From Rattus norvegicus (lineage: Eukaryota; Chordata; Mammalia; Rodentia; Muridae), in contig NC_086024.1 of assembly GCF_036323735.1 (NCBI RefSeq), positions 68,382,424-68,446,423 of the forward strand: a stretch of DNA of 64,000 bases, written 5' to 3'. Made by a program: the position numbers and the translations under genes. Under the pieces are notes generated by a model. The model made no database searches. It was not told the DNA's origin and saw only the letters and a list, made by a program, of their open reading frames with translations. How positions within the stretch are numbered: position 1 is the stretch's first letter; the number at the start of each line of letters is the position of its first letter. Positions 12,693 through 25,392 of this stretch are shown here, one piece after another.

Positions 12693-14270
12693 AGTTAAGC
12701 TTTGTACAGGGCAATAAGAATGGATCGATCTGCATTCTTCTACATGCTGACCTCCAGTTGAACCAGCACCATTTGTTGAAAGGCTGCCTTTTTTCTACTG
12801 GATGATTTTAGCTCCTTTGTCAAAGATCAAGTGATCATAGGTGTGTGGGTTCATTTCTGGGTCTTCAATTCTATTCCATTGATCTACCTGCCTGTCTCTT
12901 TACCAATACCATACAGTTTTTATCACTATTACTCTGTAATGCAGCTTGAGGTGAGTAATGGTGCTTTACCCAGAAGTTGTGGGAAAGACCCTCAAACACA
13001 TGGGCACTGGGGAAAATTTACTGAACAGAACACTAATGGCTTATATTCTAAGATCAAGAGTTGACAAACGGGACTTTAGAAAATTGCAAAGCAATTTTAA
13101 GGCAAAGGACACTGTCATTAGGACAAAACAGCAACCAACAGGCTGGGAAAAGATCTTTACCAATCCTACATCCAAAAGAGAGCTAATATAAAAAATATAC
13201 AAAGAACTGAAGAAGTTAGACTCCAGAGAATCGAATAAACCTATTAAAAAATGGGGCACAGAGCTAAACAAAGAATTCTCAACTGAGGAATATTGAATGG
13301 CTGAGAAGCACCTAAAGAAATGTTCAACATCCTTAGTCTTCAAGGAAATGCAAATCAAAACAACCCTTGGAATGCACCTCACACTGAATCGCTAAGATAA
13401 AAAAATCAGATGACAACTGATGCTGGTGAGGATGTGGAGAAAGGAACACTCCTCTATTGTTGATGGGATTCCAAGCTGGTACAACCACTCTGGAAATCAG
13501 TATGGCAGTTCCTCAGAAAACTGGACATGGTACTACCTGAGGTTCCAGCTATACCACTCCTGGTCATACACTCAAAAGATGTTCCAACATATAACAAGGA
13601 CACATGCTCTACTATGTTCATAGCAGCCTTATTTATAATAGCCAGAAGCTGGAAAGAGCCCAGATGTCCCTCAACAGAGCAATGGATATAGAAAACTTAG
13701 TACATTTACACAATGGAGTACTACTCAGCTATTAAAAACAATGACTTCAGGAAATTCATAGGCAAATGGATGGAAATAGAAAATATCATCCTGAGTGAGG
13801 TCACCTGATCATAAAAAAACAAAAACCCACACACAGTATGCAGTCACTAATAAGTGGATATTGTCCCAAAAGCTTGGATTACCTAATGTACAATCCACAG
13901 ACCACATGAAGCTCAAGAAGAAGGACAACCAAAGTATGGATGCTCCAGTCCTTCTTTAAAAAGGTAACAAAAATATTCATAGAAGTAGATATGGAAACAA
14001 AATTTGGAGCAGAGAGTGAAGGAATGGCCATTCAGAGCCTGCCTCACCTGGGGATCCAGCCCATATACATACATATACCAAACTCAGTCACTACTGGGGA
14101 TGCCAAGAATTGCATACTGATAGGAGTCTGATATAGCAGTCTCCAGAGAGGCTCTGCCAGAGCATGACAAATACAGAGGTGGACTTTCACAGCCAACCAT
14201 TGAACTGATAATGGGAAATGTAAATAAATAAAAAAAAGTCCAATAAAAACACACATAAAAAATAAACCAA
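12693..14270 (+). mobile_element. L1 3' end with inverted 5' segment (twin priming)
   Basis: Two abutting segments of one ORF2 lie in opposite orientation. 12693-12979 is antisense to ORF2; its minus strand encodes the stretch that ends at the 'SICILL'-like region read from the top. From 12978 the plus strand starts immediately downstream in ORF2 ('KHMGTGENLLNRTLMAYI') and runs through the cysteine-rich tail to about 13862. A 3' UTR and an A-rich end follow at 14218-14270. About 60-70 bases of ORF2 are missing between the two parts. This arrangement is the signature of twin priming, a known variant of target-primed reverse transcription. Frames are broken and the usual ORF2 stop is lost, so it encodes nothing functional. 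Confidence 0.85.
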
Positions 14271-17200
14271 GTTAAATGGAGTAAGAGAATGGATAGCTTC
14301 CAGTATTGGAAATTAGCAGCTCTTTTTTGTTTTTTTCTTGCTCACATCTTGTAGGATGTGGGAGACACTTGTTCATTCTTTGGTGCCAACTTAGAAGCTG
14401 TTTGAATCAGCTAAGATTATGAGACTTTGTGTTCAATTATAGCAGCCATAGGATTATTAACAAATAGTTAATTCAGCTGGCCAAATGGTCCTGCTTAAAA
14501 TTTCATAAATGGATTCATTGCATTTTCTGATATTTTATAATAAACTAAGATACCATCAATGATTTTTAACTGATCACCCATAGTCAGTGACTGTGTCCTG
14601 TTTGTGTACATGAAATACATATTTTACCAATGTTATAAACTTTAAGAACGGCAGCACTTCTGCCCTGTGTGCATACTCTTTAACAATAGTAATCCACAGA
14701 TACCATAACAAGCAGGAAATAATCATCCTCATTGGACCTAGATCCCCCTTGAACCTCGATCATCCAGTTCCATGAGTGGCTCCCAGTATCTGGGCTCATC
14801 TTGCTGCTTCCCACAGGTTGAGAATGTGACATCAACCTTCAAGACGAATGTTGATATATATTCACTTGTAGGACTCCTGATGGCTTACTTCTTCCATGGT
14901 ATTCTTTAGTAAAAACAATCTCTTTGTGATTCATCTAAAAACTACCAACTTAATACATTAAGTAAACTGAAAAAAGTCAGAGCATAAATCCCTTTTTCTC
15001 TTGATATTAATCACTGCCTGGGAGTGAGCCAGAAGTCTGCTCCATTCTGACTTCACTCCTCTGCCCTCCAGGCAGAATCCTAGCCTTATTTGTGTCTTCT
15101 GGAGCACCCAATACACTGCTGGAGCTCCATAAATAATTAATTCCCCCATAATAAGGGGAAGCAGCAGTGTTCAAGAGGCTTCCTTTCCCTGCACTGTGAA
15201 ACTGGTGTTATGGCATTTTGACTATCAAAACAATGATTAAGCAGCTTTGGCACACTTCATATTTGGGCTAAATGCGATTCTGCTAATGTACCATCTCGTT
15301 CCTCCCTCCCCCAACACCCGGATTTTAATGATTTCTAATTAATATTGTAATATTTCTTGAATAATTCATGGTTTTAAACAAGAAAGGCTGGCACGAATTT
15401 ATGTCAATCTGTTTGTGTATTGCAGTGCTGTGCATAACAAACAAACACAGTCTGCTTCCCTTGGAGCCAGGGAAGCAGAGGCAGGAAGGCGATGCACAGG
15501 ACAAAGGTTCCTCTGCACAGGAGAAAGGCCCTCATGTAGTCCTTGGAGCTTCCCCAGGGCACCTTTGTCTTTGCCATCACCCTTTATAATTTTGTCTTTT
15601 CCGCAGTCACATGCCTGAGGCCCTCAAGTTCCTTACCTGGAACCCTTGTCATCCCTCAGCTCTGCTTCTGCTCTGTCCCACTTGTCTTTAGCTTGTCTTT
15701 TAGATTAACTAAACATTGCTCAGGGATAAGTGTAAACTATACTCTGATCACTAGGCAAGGCTAAATTAATAACAATAGGGTATGAGTTTATTCATTTAGC
15801 CAACAAATATTTAATGAGCACTGCTGTTGTCGGCAATAGTGAAGCCCTGGGGGAACAAGGATTAGAGCCCTTGTGAGGGAATGTTGGGAAAGTCACACAA
15901 TTCTTTGCATATACTTCTAAAGGCTCCATTTTTAAGGGCGGAAGCTTCTAAGGTTCCTTAGGGACAGCTGCTGTTTTTCCTGTCAAACAGTGTGTGTCAC
16001 AATTCCTGTAATGTTGGTGTATTATTATAATTATTATTATTATCATTATCATTGTTATTAATTTTATCCTTTAGGAACAATTAATGTAGAGGCTACCAAA
16101 AATATTTCAGAATAAAAATACAGCACAAATCAGACCCTCTTGCTGACTCTACATGGTGGTGGCCTTACTCGTTCAGGACGAAATTCATGTCCTGTTACAC
16201 TAATTATAAATTCTTCCAGAGAGACAAATGGAGAGACTCCTTCATGGATGGCACTTCTGCCTTCTCTGGGGTCAAGAAGGCCGCTGCTGAAAAGACTATT
16301 GCCATGTGCCATCTGTTGTCAAGTGACTTCCAATTCCACCCTCACCCTTCTTAGTGGCTAGAAAAAAACAACAAACTTTAATATCTATCATTTCTGTTGG
16401 CATTAAGACACTACCAGTGCTGTGCTGACCCTGCTGCTGGGGCTATTAATGTGTGACACTGTTAATTAGTAGCCATTGGAATACTGAGGCTGGGACATGG
16501 TTCACTGAGATGGATGTCCTTGTTGTGATTGCTTTGCTGTGGCTGGCTTAACTATCATTTGTACTAATGATTTCCAAGTAGGTAGCAAAAGGGTAGGAGG
16601 GAAATAGCTTAATTTGATTTTTCCCTCTACTGTCTCTAAGAGCAATTTCAGTTGTGAAAACACGGTGGAGGCAATGGCTCCTGGATTCCTCAAGGTCCTT
16701 GGGAAGACAGATTGTTATTAACTGACCATAAAGAGATAGGGAGCGTTGGTGATTATGTATACATTATAATCTTCCCAAAATGGAGATAACGTACCTGTTT
16801 TCTGATGTACTGCAAATGGTCTCTGTGGACACAATCATTCTGTACACAAAAAGCAACTGCAGTTGTTCTAGCTAGTCCTAAGGACACGGGAAACTGGAAA
16901 TAAAACAGCTGTAGAGAAGTGAGATTCTGTGCCAGGTAGCAGAGGGGAAATTTTACTTGCCCTGAGGGTCATTAGAGAAGTATGTAACTTTGAAAACTCC
17001 CAGGATGCACACTTTTCCTTCACTTCTGTACCCAGGTCTGTGTTGCTGTCTCTCAGCTCTCTTGGATTAAGAGAATGCTCATTCTTTTGGAACCTGAATT
17101 TAACCAGAATTCCGTACCTCTAAGTTCAACCACACTGCCACACCAATGGGCCATTTCCATATAACACCCCATGGGTGTAGACTTTCCATTCAGGGATTTC

Positions 17201-17900
17201 TCCAAATTTCTGTCCTTTTACCTCTTGTGTTACAGCATTTCATTGTCTGCTAAGTACGCTGGCAGATTTCACCCTCTCCATTTGTAACCACCTCCTACCT
17301 GACCAACACTGTGCTCCTGTCCTGGGATGAGGATGGGCTCTGTGTCTTCTTGACTCTGCTCCAGTCTCTGTTTTACTTCCCACTGGGCTTTGAGCTTTGC
17401 CAGTTTAGCTGACTGATTGTTCTCTAGGCCTTTCAACCAGAAACAATTCTTACATTGTTTCTGTCACTTGTTCCTTGAGACGAGGTCCCCTGCAGCTCAG
17501 TCTGGTATTCTGCCTACTGTATATCCCTGTTGAGAGCAAGAACGTCAATCATAACAAAAGTTGTATTTTATTATGCTGGGTCTCATCACACAATGTTCGC
17601 ACTTTAAATTCCTAACTTCGTTCCTAAATGTATCTCCCTAAGGCTGCTTCCCTGGGTTTCGCATCCTAGTTGAAGGTCTAACAGAAGTCTCTGATTTGAA
17701 GGTCCGGATCCTGGAGGAGCCTCTGCAGTCACAGGGTAGAGATCAAGGTAGCATGTCTCCAGATGTCCGGAGCATTGCTGTTAGTCTCTGCTTATACACT
17801 TTCCAGTGGGAGTCATGGGGTTCCAGGGCAGTGAGTGATATCAAGGAGCTCTGGTTATCAAATACAGCCTTGGTTATATCTTGACTAAGCTATTTTTATA
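14271..17900. other. Unique noncoding sequence, possible conserved elements
   Basis: No exon is supported. 15180-15470 and 16380-16700 are repeat-free, moderately AT-rich and carry homeodomain-like TAAT/ATTA cores. An ancient mammalian repeat remnant lies near 15785-15865 ('ccaacaaatatttaatgagc'). An ATT-rich simple repeat lies at 16018-16062. A very weak B1-like antisense patch lies near 17475-17530. Confidence 0.45.
16018..16062. repeat. (ATT)n-type low-complexity repeat
   Basis: These are imperfect ATT trinucleotide units with interruptions (ATC, TTG). No coding meaning. Confidence 0.85.
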
Positions 17901-18022
17901 TGTCTCAAAGGCATTTTTTTTACTATGCTCATTACAAGCTCAGACTGTCCTTGAGGCATTGATCTTCCTGCCTCAGCATCTAGAGGTCTGGGAACACAGG
18001 ATTAACCACTGCTGGTTAAATA
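17900..18022 (-). mobile_element. Degenerate B1 SINE, antisense
   Basis: The top strand contains 'gatcttcctgcctcagcat', then 'gaggtctgggaacacagg' and 'attaaccactgctgg'. These match in order the antisense of B1 ('cctgcctcagc', 'gtgctgggattacagg', 'ccaccatgc'). Divergence is high. It sits inside a spurious 133-codon open frame (17881-18282), which I do not regard as a gene. Confidence 0.6.
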
Positions 18023-19158
18023 TTCTTAATCTTAAGTCACATTTCTCAATTCCCTTGGAAAAAACTTTCTCACTTTATAATTGTTTTTCAAACAAAGGCA
18101 GAGGCTTCCGCTGCCTCTGTTCTATCATCACCCAGCAAGGCTGTAAGCCACCTCCTATTGCAAAATATGTGGTGATTTTCAACTTACCTGATTCTCTACA
18201 ATGTGACCCAGCTGGTCATTATTTCTCCTTCTTTGCTTCTTTGGTTTGTATGGCATCTATCTCTCTGCCTCTCTGCATTTGACTCTGGCTCCTTCTCATT
18301 CTTGTTTACACAGGTAAACTATTTATCACTCAATGCTTAAGTCCTGAATGCCTTCTCCTCTGCTTTCTTTGGTTTTAGGAAATTTGTTTTCATGATTTTG
18401 TTACTGCATATAAGCTGACAGCACCTTCTGTTTTCCTCTCTTTTCAAGTATCTTTGACTCTTTTAGTATTTTATCTGAAAGCCTGCGGCTTCTACTGGGA
18501 CCTCAAGTCTTTGGTGATCATGAACATTGAAACTCAGACAGTCCTCCTTCACTCTGAGCCTAAAATGTTCTGTTTCCCCAGTTTAGAGCCTGGTGACCAT
18601 CTATTTACCCATGGTCCAAACTCAGCCTTCCCCTTCTGTAACCTCTGTCTTCATTCATCAAATTCAGTGTATAAGTAAATCCTTTTCATTCTGTATTTCT
18701 TTGTCATCCTTAAGGTCACAGTTCTACTTTGTATTGCCCTCATTATAAAGGTTTGTATTTTTTTTTAATTATGAATGACATGTCCCTGCTTAGAAACCTT
18801 GAGTTGCCCAGAGTCTCACAGGATGCATGCATGCCATTCTTCCATTGTACAGTCCCGCTGCTTGCCATCCTCTATGCTGTCCTCCCTACTTGAAGTTCCT
18901 GAGTGACCCATTTCAATCCTCCAGGACTTTGAAAGTGGGATATTCTTCCTCAGTGTCCCCTTTCAGCTTTCAGCATCACTTTCAGAAAACTATCATACTC
19001 CTTAAACATTCCCTAACAGCCCAAGGGAGATAGAAGACTATTTCTGCACTGCATTTTACTTTGCATATCTTTCTACCTTCCAAGCTTTAAGTACCTTGAA
19101 GGAAAAAATTCTTTTTGCATGTATAATGCCTGCTGCCTTCCTAGAACAGTGTACATGA

Positions 19159-19159
<1 letters not shown>
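18023..19159. other. Unique noncoding sequence
   Basis: I see only short, domain-free open frames, a pyrimidine-rich bias and a T-run near 18759. There is no recognised repeat. Confidence 0.5.

Positions 19160-19239
<80 letters not shown>
19160..19239. repeat. Compound (GT)n(GA)n microsatellite
   Basis: A GT run (19161-19195) joins a GA run (19198-19238) through 'atgag'. This compound pattern is common in rodent genomes. Confidence 0.97.
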
Positions 19240-19242
<3 letters not shown>

Positions 19243-22200
19243 TGAGTCACATAAGGATTGCATACTTACTAAAGGTTATTCTATTTTCTTCTTCTTCTAC
19301 ATTAGAGTCAAATTTGTTTAAAAACATTAAGACTCCAATTAGTTATAACTTTAGATACAGAAAGCTAGATTAAAATTGTGTCCTTATAACTTAATAGACA
19401 TATCTTAAGACTAAAATATTTCTGGTCCTCAGATGTGACTGGGGATACCTTAAGGTTTAAATTATTTTTGATGACTAGGTTTCTGAGAGGCTGACAAAGG
19501 GCTCTTTAACTTTCTTTGTTTTGTAGAACAGCTTGGCTTTCATAAGCTGCAGGTACCTTGATGCTGTGTAGAATTTTTGTTAAGCTAAATATCCCACTTT
19601 CTTAAATATAATTTAGAAATCACTTTACAGGGTTAATGCTAATTCTTCCCTGGCTGAAAAATGTCTCTGGTTCTGTGAGCTGCATAGCAATATTGGCCCG
19701 ACAAAGTACTCTCGTTTCAGCACAGTGGAAAGGCATATGAGATCATTTCACTTACATTCAATTTTGGACTTTCTACAAAGATAAAAGAGGTGGGCACCGA
19801 GGGAAGCACATATAGAGAGAAGGGACTTAAGTCCACAGAAGAGATGGCTCAGAATGAGGTGTGCTAGCTCTTGAGTTAGCTCTCTGTAGATGAGTCCCTT
19901 GTTCTTCCTTGTCATCCCAGGTCCTGGAAGAACATGCTTATGAAGTCTGCTGAGCTGCGGAAAAACAGTCACTCTCTCAGTAACCTTCTCTATCACAGAG
20001 ATAAGTAAAAACACAATAGTCAGAGCATCAAAGTAGCACATTCTCACTGCAAAAGGTCCCAGAATGTGAGCCAGCACCTTCATGTTCCATAAAAAATACG
20101 GAGGTTCAGCTCCAGAGCTGAGGGACAAGGAGTTTAGAATTTTAAGGACATCCTTGTCTCTTCAGATGATGCTGTTCTCTGTGTGTAGTTTCAGAGCTGT
20201 TCAGTGTTCAGCAGAGGAGTAAACTTGTCATAATTGGAGCTGGGTATTGTGCTGAATGTCAGACATTGCCTGATTCTTTGTGAATCATCAAGAACTTTTT
20301 CCTCAGAAGGTGTGCTACATGGAAAGTGCACTCTTTAGTCCCTTGGTACAGTGGGAATTTGTGGAATCTGTGGAGAAGGTGCTTGGAGGGCAGGGAAGAG
20401 GGCCAGGTTGGGTCAGACAAGGACAGGTAGAGGCCAGAAAAACCCTGACATTGAGTTCTGATTTGCAGCATTTTATTTAGTTGTAAGAGCGAATGGTATC
20501 GATTCATTGGGAGGTCAAATACATTAAAACAACATTCTTTGAAGTTTTAGATGCATACACAGCCAAGCCTGAAACATACATGTGCTTAAATGTCCTTGAC
20601 AGAAAACAGAACTTTTGCCCAACTGTGAAATCAAAGAAACAAAAATAAATTTAGATGCTGAGGGATAGAAAATGAAATGTTAAAGGTTTTATAAGATAGG
20701 CATGTTTTCTATTCAAGGACTGGAGTGTAAAGTCTCATGAAATATGCTGTGTAAAGTCAGATTATCCTCAGAGCCTTTACCTGGAAAATAGTATGGGCTA
20801 TGGCTGATATTCAGAATATGAAATGGGCTGTATTTTAGCAATCTAATGTAATGCTGAACTCTACTGGAAGGCTGCCTGACTTTTTCTTCCAGGTTTCTAG
20901 AGACTCATAGGTTGTCGTGTATGTTCCCTAAGTCATTCACCTACTAATATGGCCAGTTAAAAATCCAGAATTGCTAATAGCAGATTTGAGATTTATTATT
21001 TTTCTCTGTAAAATATTGATGCAGACGGCGGAAGAGGTCAGATATAAACTTTCATTACTGTAGTTAATGTTTATCATCCTAAAGCCACTGAATGTCAACA
21101 TGCTCCAAGCCATAAAGTCAATCAAGTGACGCCCTTTTGAAGCGGCAGACTAGAGTATGCTTCCTAGTGTGCAAATCCAATTTTACTTAAAAACATTTCA
21201 TTGAATGGGAATATCATTTCCTTGTTTCCTTAATTGGCGTTAGCTACTTTCCTGTACTTGCTCCGATGAAACTAGCTGACTTGGGAAACACAGAGACTCC
21301 TGTGTCCATGACTGAAATCCTTGCTTTACCTGCCACACCCAACTGTGCTTGTCCAATCCATGTAATGAAGATAAGTTAGTTTCTCATGAGTAGACTGGTT
21401 CTGAACTGAAGTCTGGGGATAGCTCCTGGGAGCTTAGGGCTGGTCATCGTTATTTCTCTCTCCTTCTCCTGAGGCATTCTGTATGCCCCTATCGTCTTTT
21501 CCTCGATTCTGATTTTTGTTTTTTCCATACCCTAATAATGACCTGGTATGGAACTGATTGCCTTTGGCATTAGATACCCAACCACTCTGTCCTTCCCGTC
21601 CTGTACCACCCTGGGTTCTGAGCAGTGAAGTTTGTTTGAAAAGAGCTTTCCTTGAATTGTTTTACCTCTAAAGGCTACACATTTGATTCATTTGACCCTG
21701 AGTTTTACATGTACGATATCTGTAGTGTAGAATTTATCACAGATGACAAACATCCTGGACCAGTCCCTTCCTTTTGGTTTAGCAAATTGGGATGCATCAT
21801 GGGTGTGTGAGACTTGACTTCTCAGTGTCTAGATCCAAGAAAGTCAACATCAAGTGCAAAGCTATTGGCCCTCAGAGGTTTTACTTCAGTCTCCAAAGGA
21901 CTTGCCACTGGTGAGGCTTTGTATATTCTTGTATGATTGATGCCTCCTTGGACTTCTGCACATGAAAGTACAGACCATGGCTGCTTCATTGCCATGTTTA
22001 CCACCTTTTTGGAATAGTCTGGGTCATGTGTGGAGTAGAAACTGAACTAAAATAGAGATTGAAAAACAGAAAGAAAGTATATAAAGGTATCTACTAGCAT
22101 GCATGGTTTCCTGAATTTCTAAGGTGTTTTTGGAGCACAGTGTTTGAACAACCTTAGTTCTTTCTGCATCTATATGGGAACATGTACATGTATGTTTGTC

Positions 22201-23009
22201 TCAGAGTTTTTAGACCAGTCACACATGTAGAAATGTTTTTTTATTTTATCACCCTACTGGAATGCTACAGTGCTGTGAAATATTATAATTTCGAAGATTA
22301 TTTAATACTATGCTACAAAATGTTCTAACCATAATATTAGCATAGAAAAGGTACAGTTTAAACCCCTTACTGATCCTAATTCTATAATATGTAGAAATTA
22401 AAAAGGAGAGAAGAATCAAAATTTTGTGAGTGCTAATTTTCCCTGTAATAGAATTATGATTTACTCTTCACAAATGTTGGCAATTTTGAGCAAAATGCCC
22501 CATGTTCATTTTAAAATCAATGACATAGTTGAACTCAGAGGAAAGTTTTATGATCATTTATGCATCAATCAACAGTGCATTCATTTTACAAATAAGTGAG
22601 ACAGTTAACTTAAACTTGAAGGAGTAAACAAAAAGGTTTTCAATGAATATATTACCATCAAGGATTTTTTTAATGACACATCTTATAGGATTATCATTAA
22701 GTTACTAATGACTATAAGCATGGAGTGGATATATTAAAGATGACAGTGTCAATATAATAAATGCCACAAACTTGACCACTATCTCTTAACATTTCTTGCT
22801 TTCCTCCTTTTAAGTTGATGAGAATATTTGACATGAGAAAAATTTAAGTTTGCAAGTGTGAGTAGTAGAGCTCCATGTCTTATGTCATGCAAGCCACTGA
22901 TTTTTGGGCCACCACCTCTCCAATTTCTCCTTCTCTCGAGTACTGAGTTAACTTTTACACTGTTTGTCTGACTTTCACTTTTAGAATAGATGTAAATGAT
23001 GCCCTATGG
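19240..23009. other. Unique noncoding sequence
   Basis: A 126-codon open frame on the minus strand (19748-20128) has no recognisable domain and no splice context, so I do not call it. The rest (20950-22960) is AT-rich and free of recognised repeats. Confidence 0.5.
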
Positions 23010-23095
23010 TATCTGTTGTATATATGATATTTAGCACAATCTCCTCAAGCCGCAAGCTATCTGCCACAAACGTAAAGTTCTTCTGTAATAGTTCA

Positions 23096-23096
<1 letters not shown>

Positions 23097-23142
<46 letters not shown>

Positions 23143-23165
23143 CGCGCGCGCGCGCGTGCACGCGT
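23097..23165. repeat. (GT)n(GC)n microsatellite with CG block
   Basis: A GT run of about 20 units passes into a GC alternation and ends 'gtgcacgcgtgag'. The whole alternates purine and pyrimidine and has Z-DNA potential. Confidence 0.96.
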
Positions 23166-23659
23166 GAGTGAGAATGTTTCATCTGTATTGACTTCCAGGT
23201 ATTTCCATGGTGCTGCTAGTTTGCACAGCATATATAGAAGGCAAAAATGCAAAGTTGACTTTGATATAGTGCCTCCATTCTTTCTGGTAGATTTTTAGAA
23301 GTGGGATTTTGGTTGGTAAGGTTTTCTACTTGGGGAGACTTTCACTCCAACTATTTTATGTAGTATCTTGTGCCAAGTGACCTTGGTGGTAAGACTGAAC
23401 TAGGTTTCCTTTATTGACATCCCGCCCTAGCTGTCTTTCATCTCTTTTGTAATTGGCATCCTAACAAGCATGAGGAGGATTTATTTTTTACTTTTATGCT
23501 TATTATATGTAGAAGAGGTTTCTGTATCTATCAACCATTTTTAGTACCATTGTCATTGTTGTGGCAAGCATTTCATGCTTTTCCCAGGTTATTTGTATTG
23601 TGCTGTCAAGCTGTATTATGAACATTAACTCTCCATGCAATCAATCTTTGTGGGTCCTA

Positions 23660-23667
<8 letters not shown>

Positions 23668-23692
<25 letters not shown>

Positions 23693-23797
23693 CCTCTCTC
23701 TCTCTCTCTCTCATTCTGAGTGTGTGTGTGTGTTTTGTGTGTGTGTGTGTGTGTGGTGTGTGTGTGTGGTGTGTGTGTGTGTGGTGTGTGTGTGTGT

Positions 23798-23838
<41 letters not shown>
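23668..23838. repeat. Compound (TC)n / (GT)n array with regular GGTG breaks
   Basis: A TC run (23668-23712, with a CCC interruption) is followed by GT units broken several times by an extra G ('gtgtggtgtg') at spacings of about 14-18 bases, ending in a pure GT run to 23838. The repeated breaks suggest that higher-order units of (GT)nG were themselves duplicated. Confidence 0.95.
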
Positions 23839-23843
<5 letters not shown>

Positions 23844-24360
23844 GACACATATACAGAGATTGTTTTGCTTTTTATTGGATCTTCATGTCTGTTTCTGATT
23901 TTTGTGGTCTGTGCTTTCTGGGTCATACTTCTGGCAGTATTTAAGGAATTTTCAGTTTTCAGTTTCTCTGTGTTGGTCTAACCTGTATTGAGCTGGGTTT
24001 TATATATAGCACATGGAAAAGAATTCGTTTTATCCCAGTGCATTAAGATGCCCAGTTTTTCCAGCATCATTTGTTGAAGAGAATACCCTTCCCTCCACTG
24101 TATATCCATAACATTACTACAAAGGTCAGTATACTGGCAATGAGTGGGTTTTAGTCTCTGTGTCTTTGTTCATGTTAGCCTCATGCTTCTTTGATTGCTG
24201 TCACTTTGCAGTATATTTTGAAGTAAGAAAATATGACACCTTTAATTTTTGGTCTTCATTAACATCATTTTGGTTCTTTGTGAACTTTTGGGGGTGTGTA
24301 TGAGTTTAGAATTTATGTTTCTGCTTGAGATGGAATATAGCTCTTTAAAAATTTATGGTG

Positions 24361-25151
24361 ATTCTTTAGAACCAGCTAAAAAAGAAAATCATTTTAATTA
24401 AAATAAAAAATGGTCTTAGTTTCCTTTTGCCTTATTCCTACCCTTAAGGAAAATACTCTTTCTGAAAAGTAATTTTAAATTGTCAACAAAATGGAATCAA
24501 TGGCATGGCTCTTTCCTATATGCACCCTGCCCCATATGTGCACAGTCTCCCATAGGGAAAAACTCAGAGTGACACATTTATTATCATCCAGAAGCATGCA
24601 TTGGTATTCTGTTATTCCACGTTCAAATACAGGATATGTGTTTTAATCTTATCAAGATTCTGTTTCTTGAGAAGAGATTCTTTGAAGTTCAGGGTCTTGA
24701 TAAGTGATTGGGCTTGAACTACTTTGGAATTTAAAATAAAATGGATGCCAATTGCTGATGCTTTGTTTAGGATTTACTTAAGAAAGTTCTTCAATTTCAA
24801 GGAGCAAGGTAGGAAAAGAAACCTTGAACTAGGAAGGTGAAGGTTGGCATTCAGAGGGTCAGTCATGTTCAAGGGAAGTGTCATATTGTGGCTGCATGCA
24901 TGTACAAATTCTCTTTGTAGTGGAAGGTGTTAAGTTTCAAGGGCTCTGTTCCACCTGGGGAAAAGTCACAACCCCAACATTAGGCACATTGGACAGCAGT
25001 CACCGACTACCTTTCTACCATTGCTCAGCTCACTTTTCTGTAGAACGGAAACAGGCCTGAAATCTCTAGGCTCTGGGAAGGTACACAATAGTAACTGTAT
25101 AGGAAGTTAAAAACACATTATAACTTTTAAAATAATACTGCACTAGACATT
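24361..25151. other. Unique noncoding sequence
   Basis: No recognised repeat or exon. A 60-codon open frame (24878-25060) has no recognisable features. Confidence 0.5.
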
Positions 25152-25392
25152 CGTTAGGTCAGCAGTTCTCAATTTGTGCATCACAAGTACTTCGGGGGTC
25201 AAATGACCCTTTCACAGGGGTTGCTATCAAATGTCCTGTATTCCAGTTATTTACATTACCGTTCAAGACAGTAGCGAAATTACAGTTATAAAGTAGCATT
25301 AAAAATAATTTTATGGTTAGGAGTCAGAACAGCATGGGGAAGTGTACTAAAAGGCCACAGCATTAGGAAGTTTGAGAGCCACTATATTAGAT
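25152..25392. mobile_element. URR1-type hAT-Charlie non-autonomous DNA transposon with decayed 8-bp TSD
   Basis: The element proper spans 25160-25384 (225 bp). It begins 'cagcagttctcaa' and ends 'ttgagagccacta', which are imperfect terminal inverted repeats. Internal landmarks are 'aatgaccctttcacagggg', 'atttacattaccgttc' and 'aaattacagttataaagtag', typical of the rodent URR1 family. The flanking octamers 'cgttaggt' (25152-25159) and 'tattagat' (25385-25392) match at 5 of 8 positions with only transitions between them, as expected for a decayed 8-bp hAT duplication. It has no coding capacity and must have used a transposase supplied elsewhere. Confidence 0.85.

Larger units (their letters stand above)
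23010..24360 (-). mobile_element. Ancient mammalian L1 (L1M type), antisense ORF2 remnant
   Basis: The top strand contains, in the right order, antisense landmarks of old mammalian L1 ORF2: 'ggcatcctaacaagcatgag' near 23456, 'ccagcatcatttgttgaaga' near 24061, 'gtgggttttagtctctgtg' near 24145 and 'gcagtatattttgaagtaag' near 24209. It is far more divergent than the murid L1s here and predates the rodent radiation. Two large microsatellites lie inside it. The left boundary is uncertain. Confidence 0.6.

Noticed and set aside
17881..18282. 133-codon open frame as a gene
   Set aside because: It crosses a degenerate B1 SINE and shows no domain.
19748..20128. 126-codon minus-strand open frame as a gene
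   Set aside because: No known domain and no conservation evidence available from the sequence alone.
23635..23944. Cys/Val- and His/Thr-rich open frames on both strands
   Set aside because: They are direct translations of the GT/CA and TC microsatellite.
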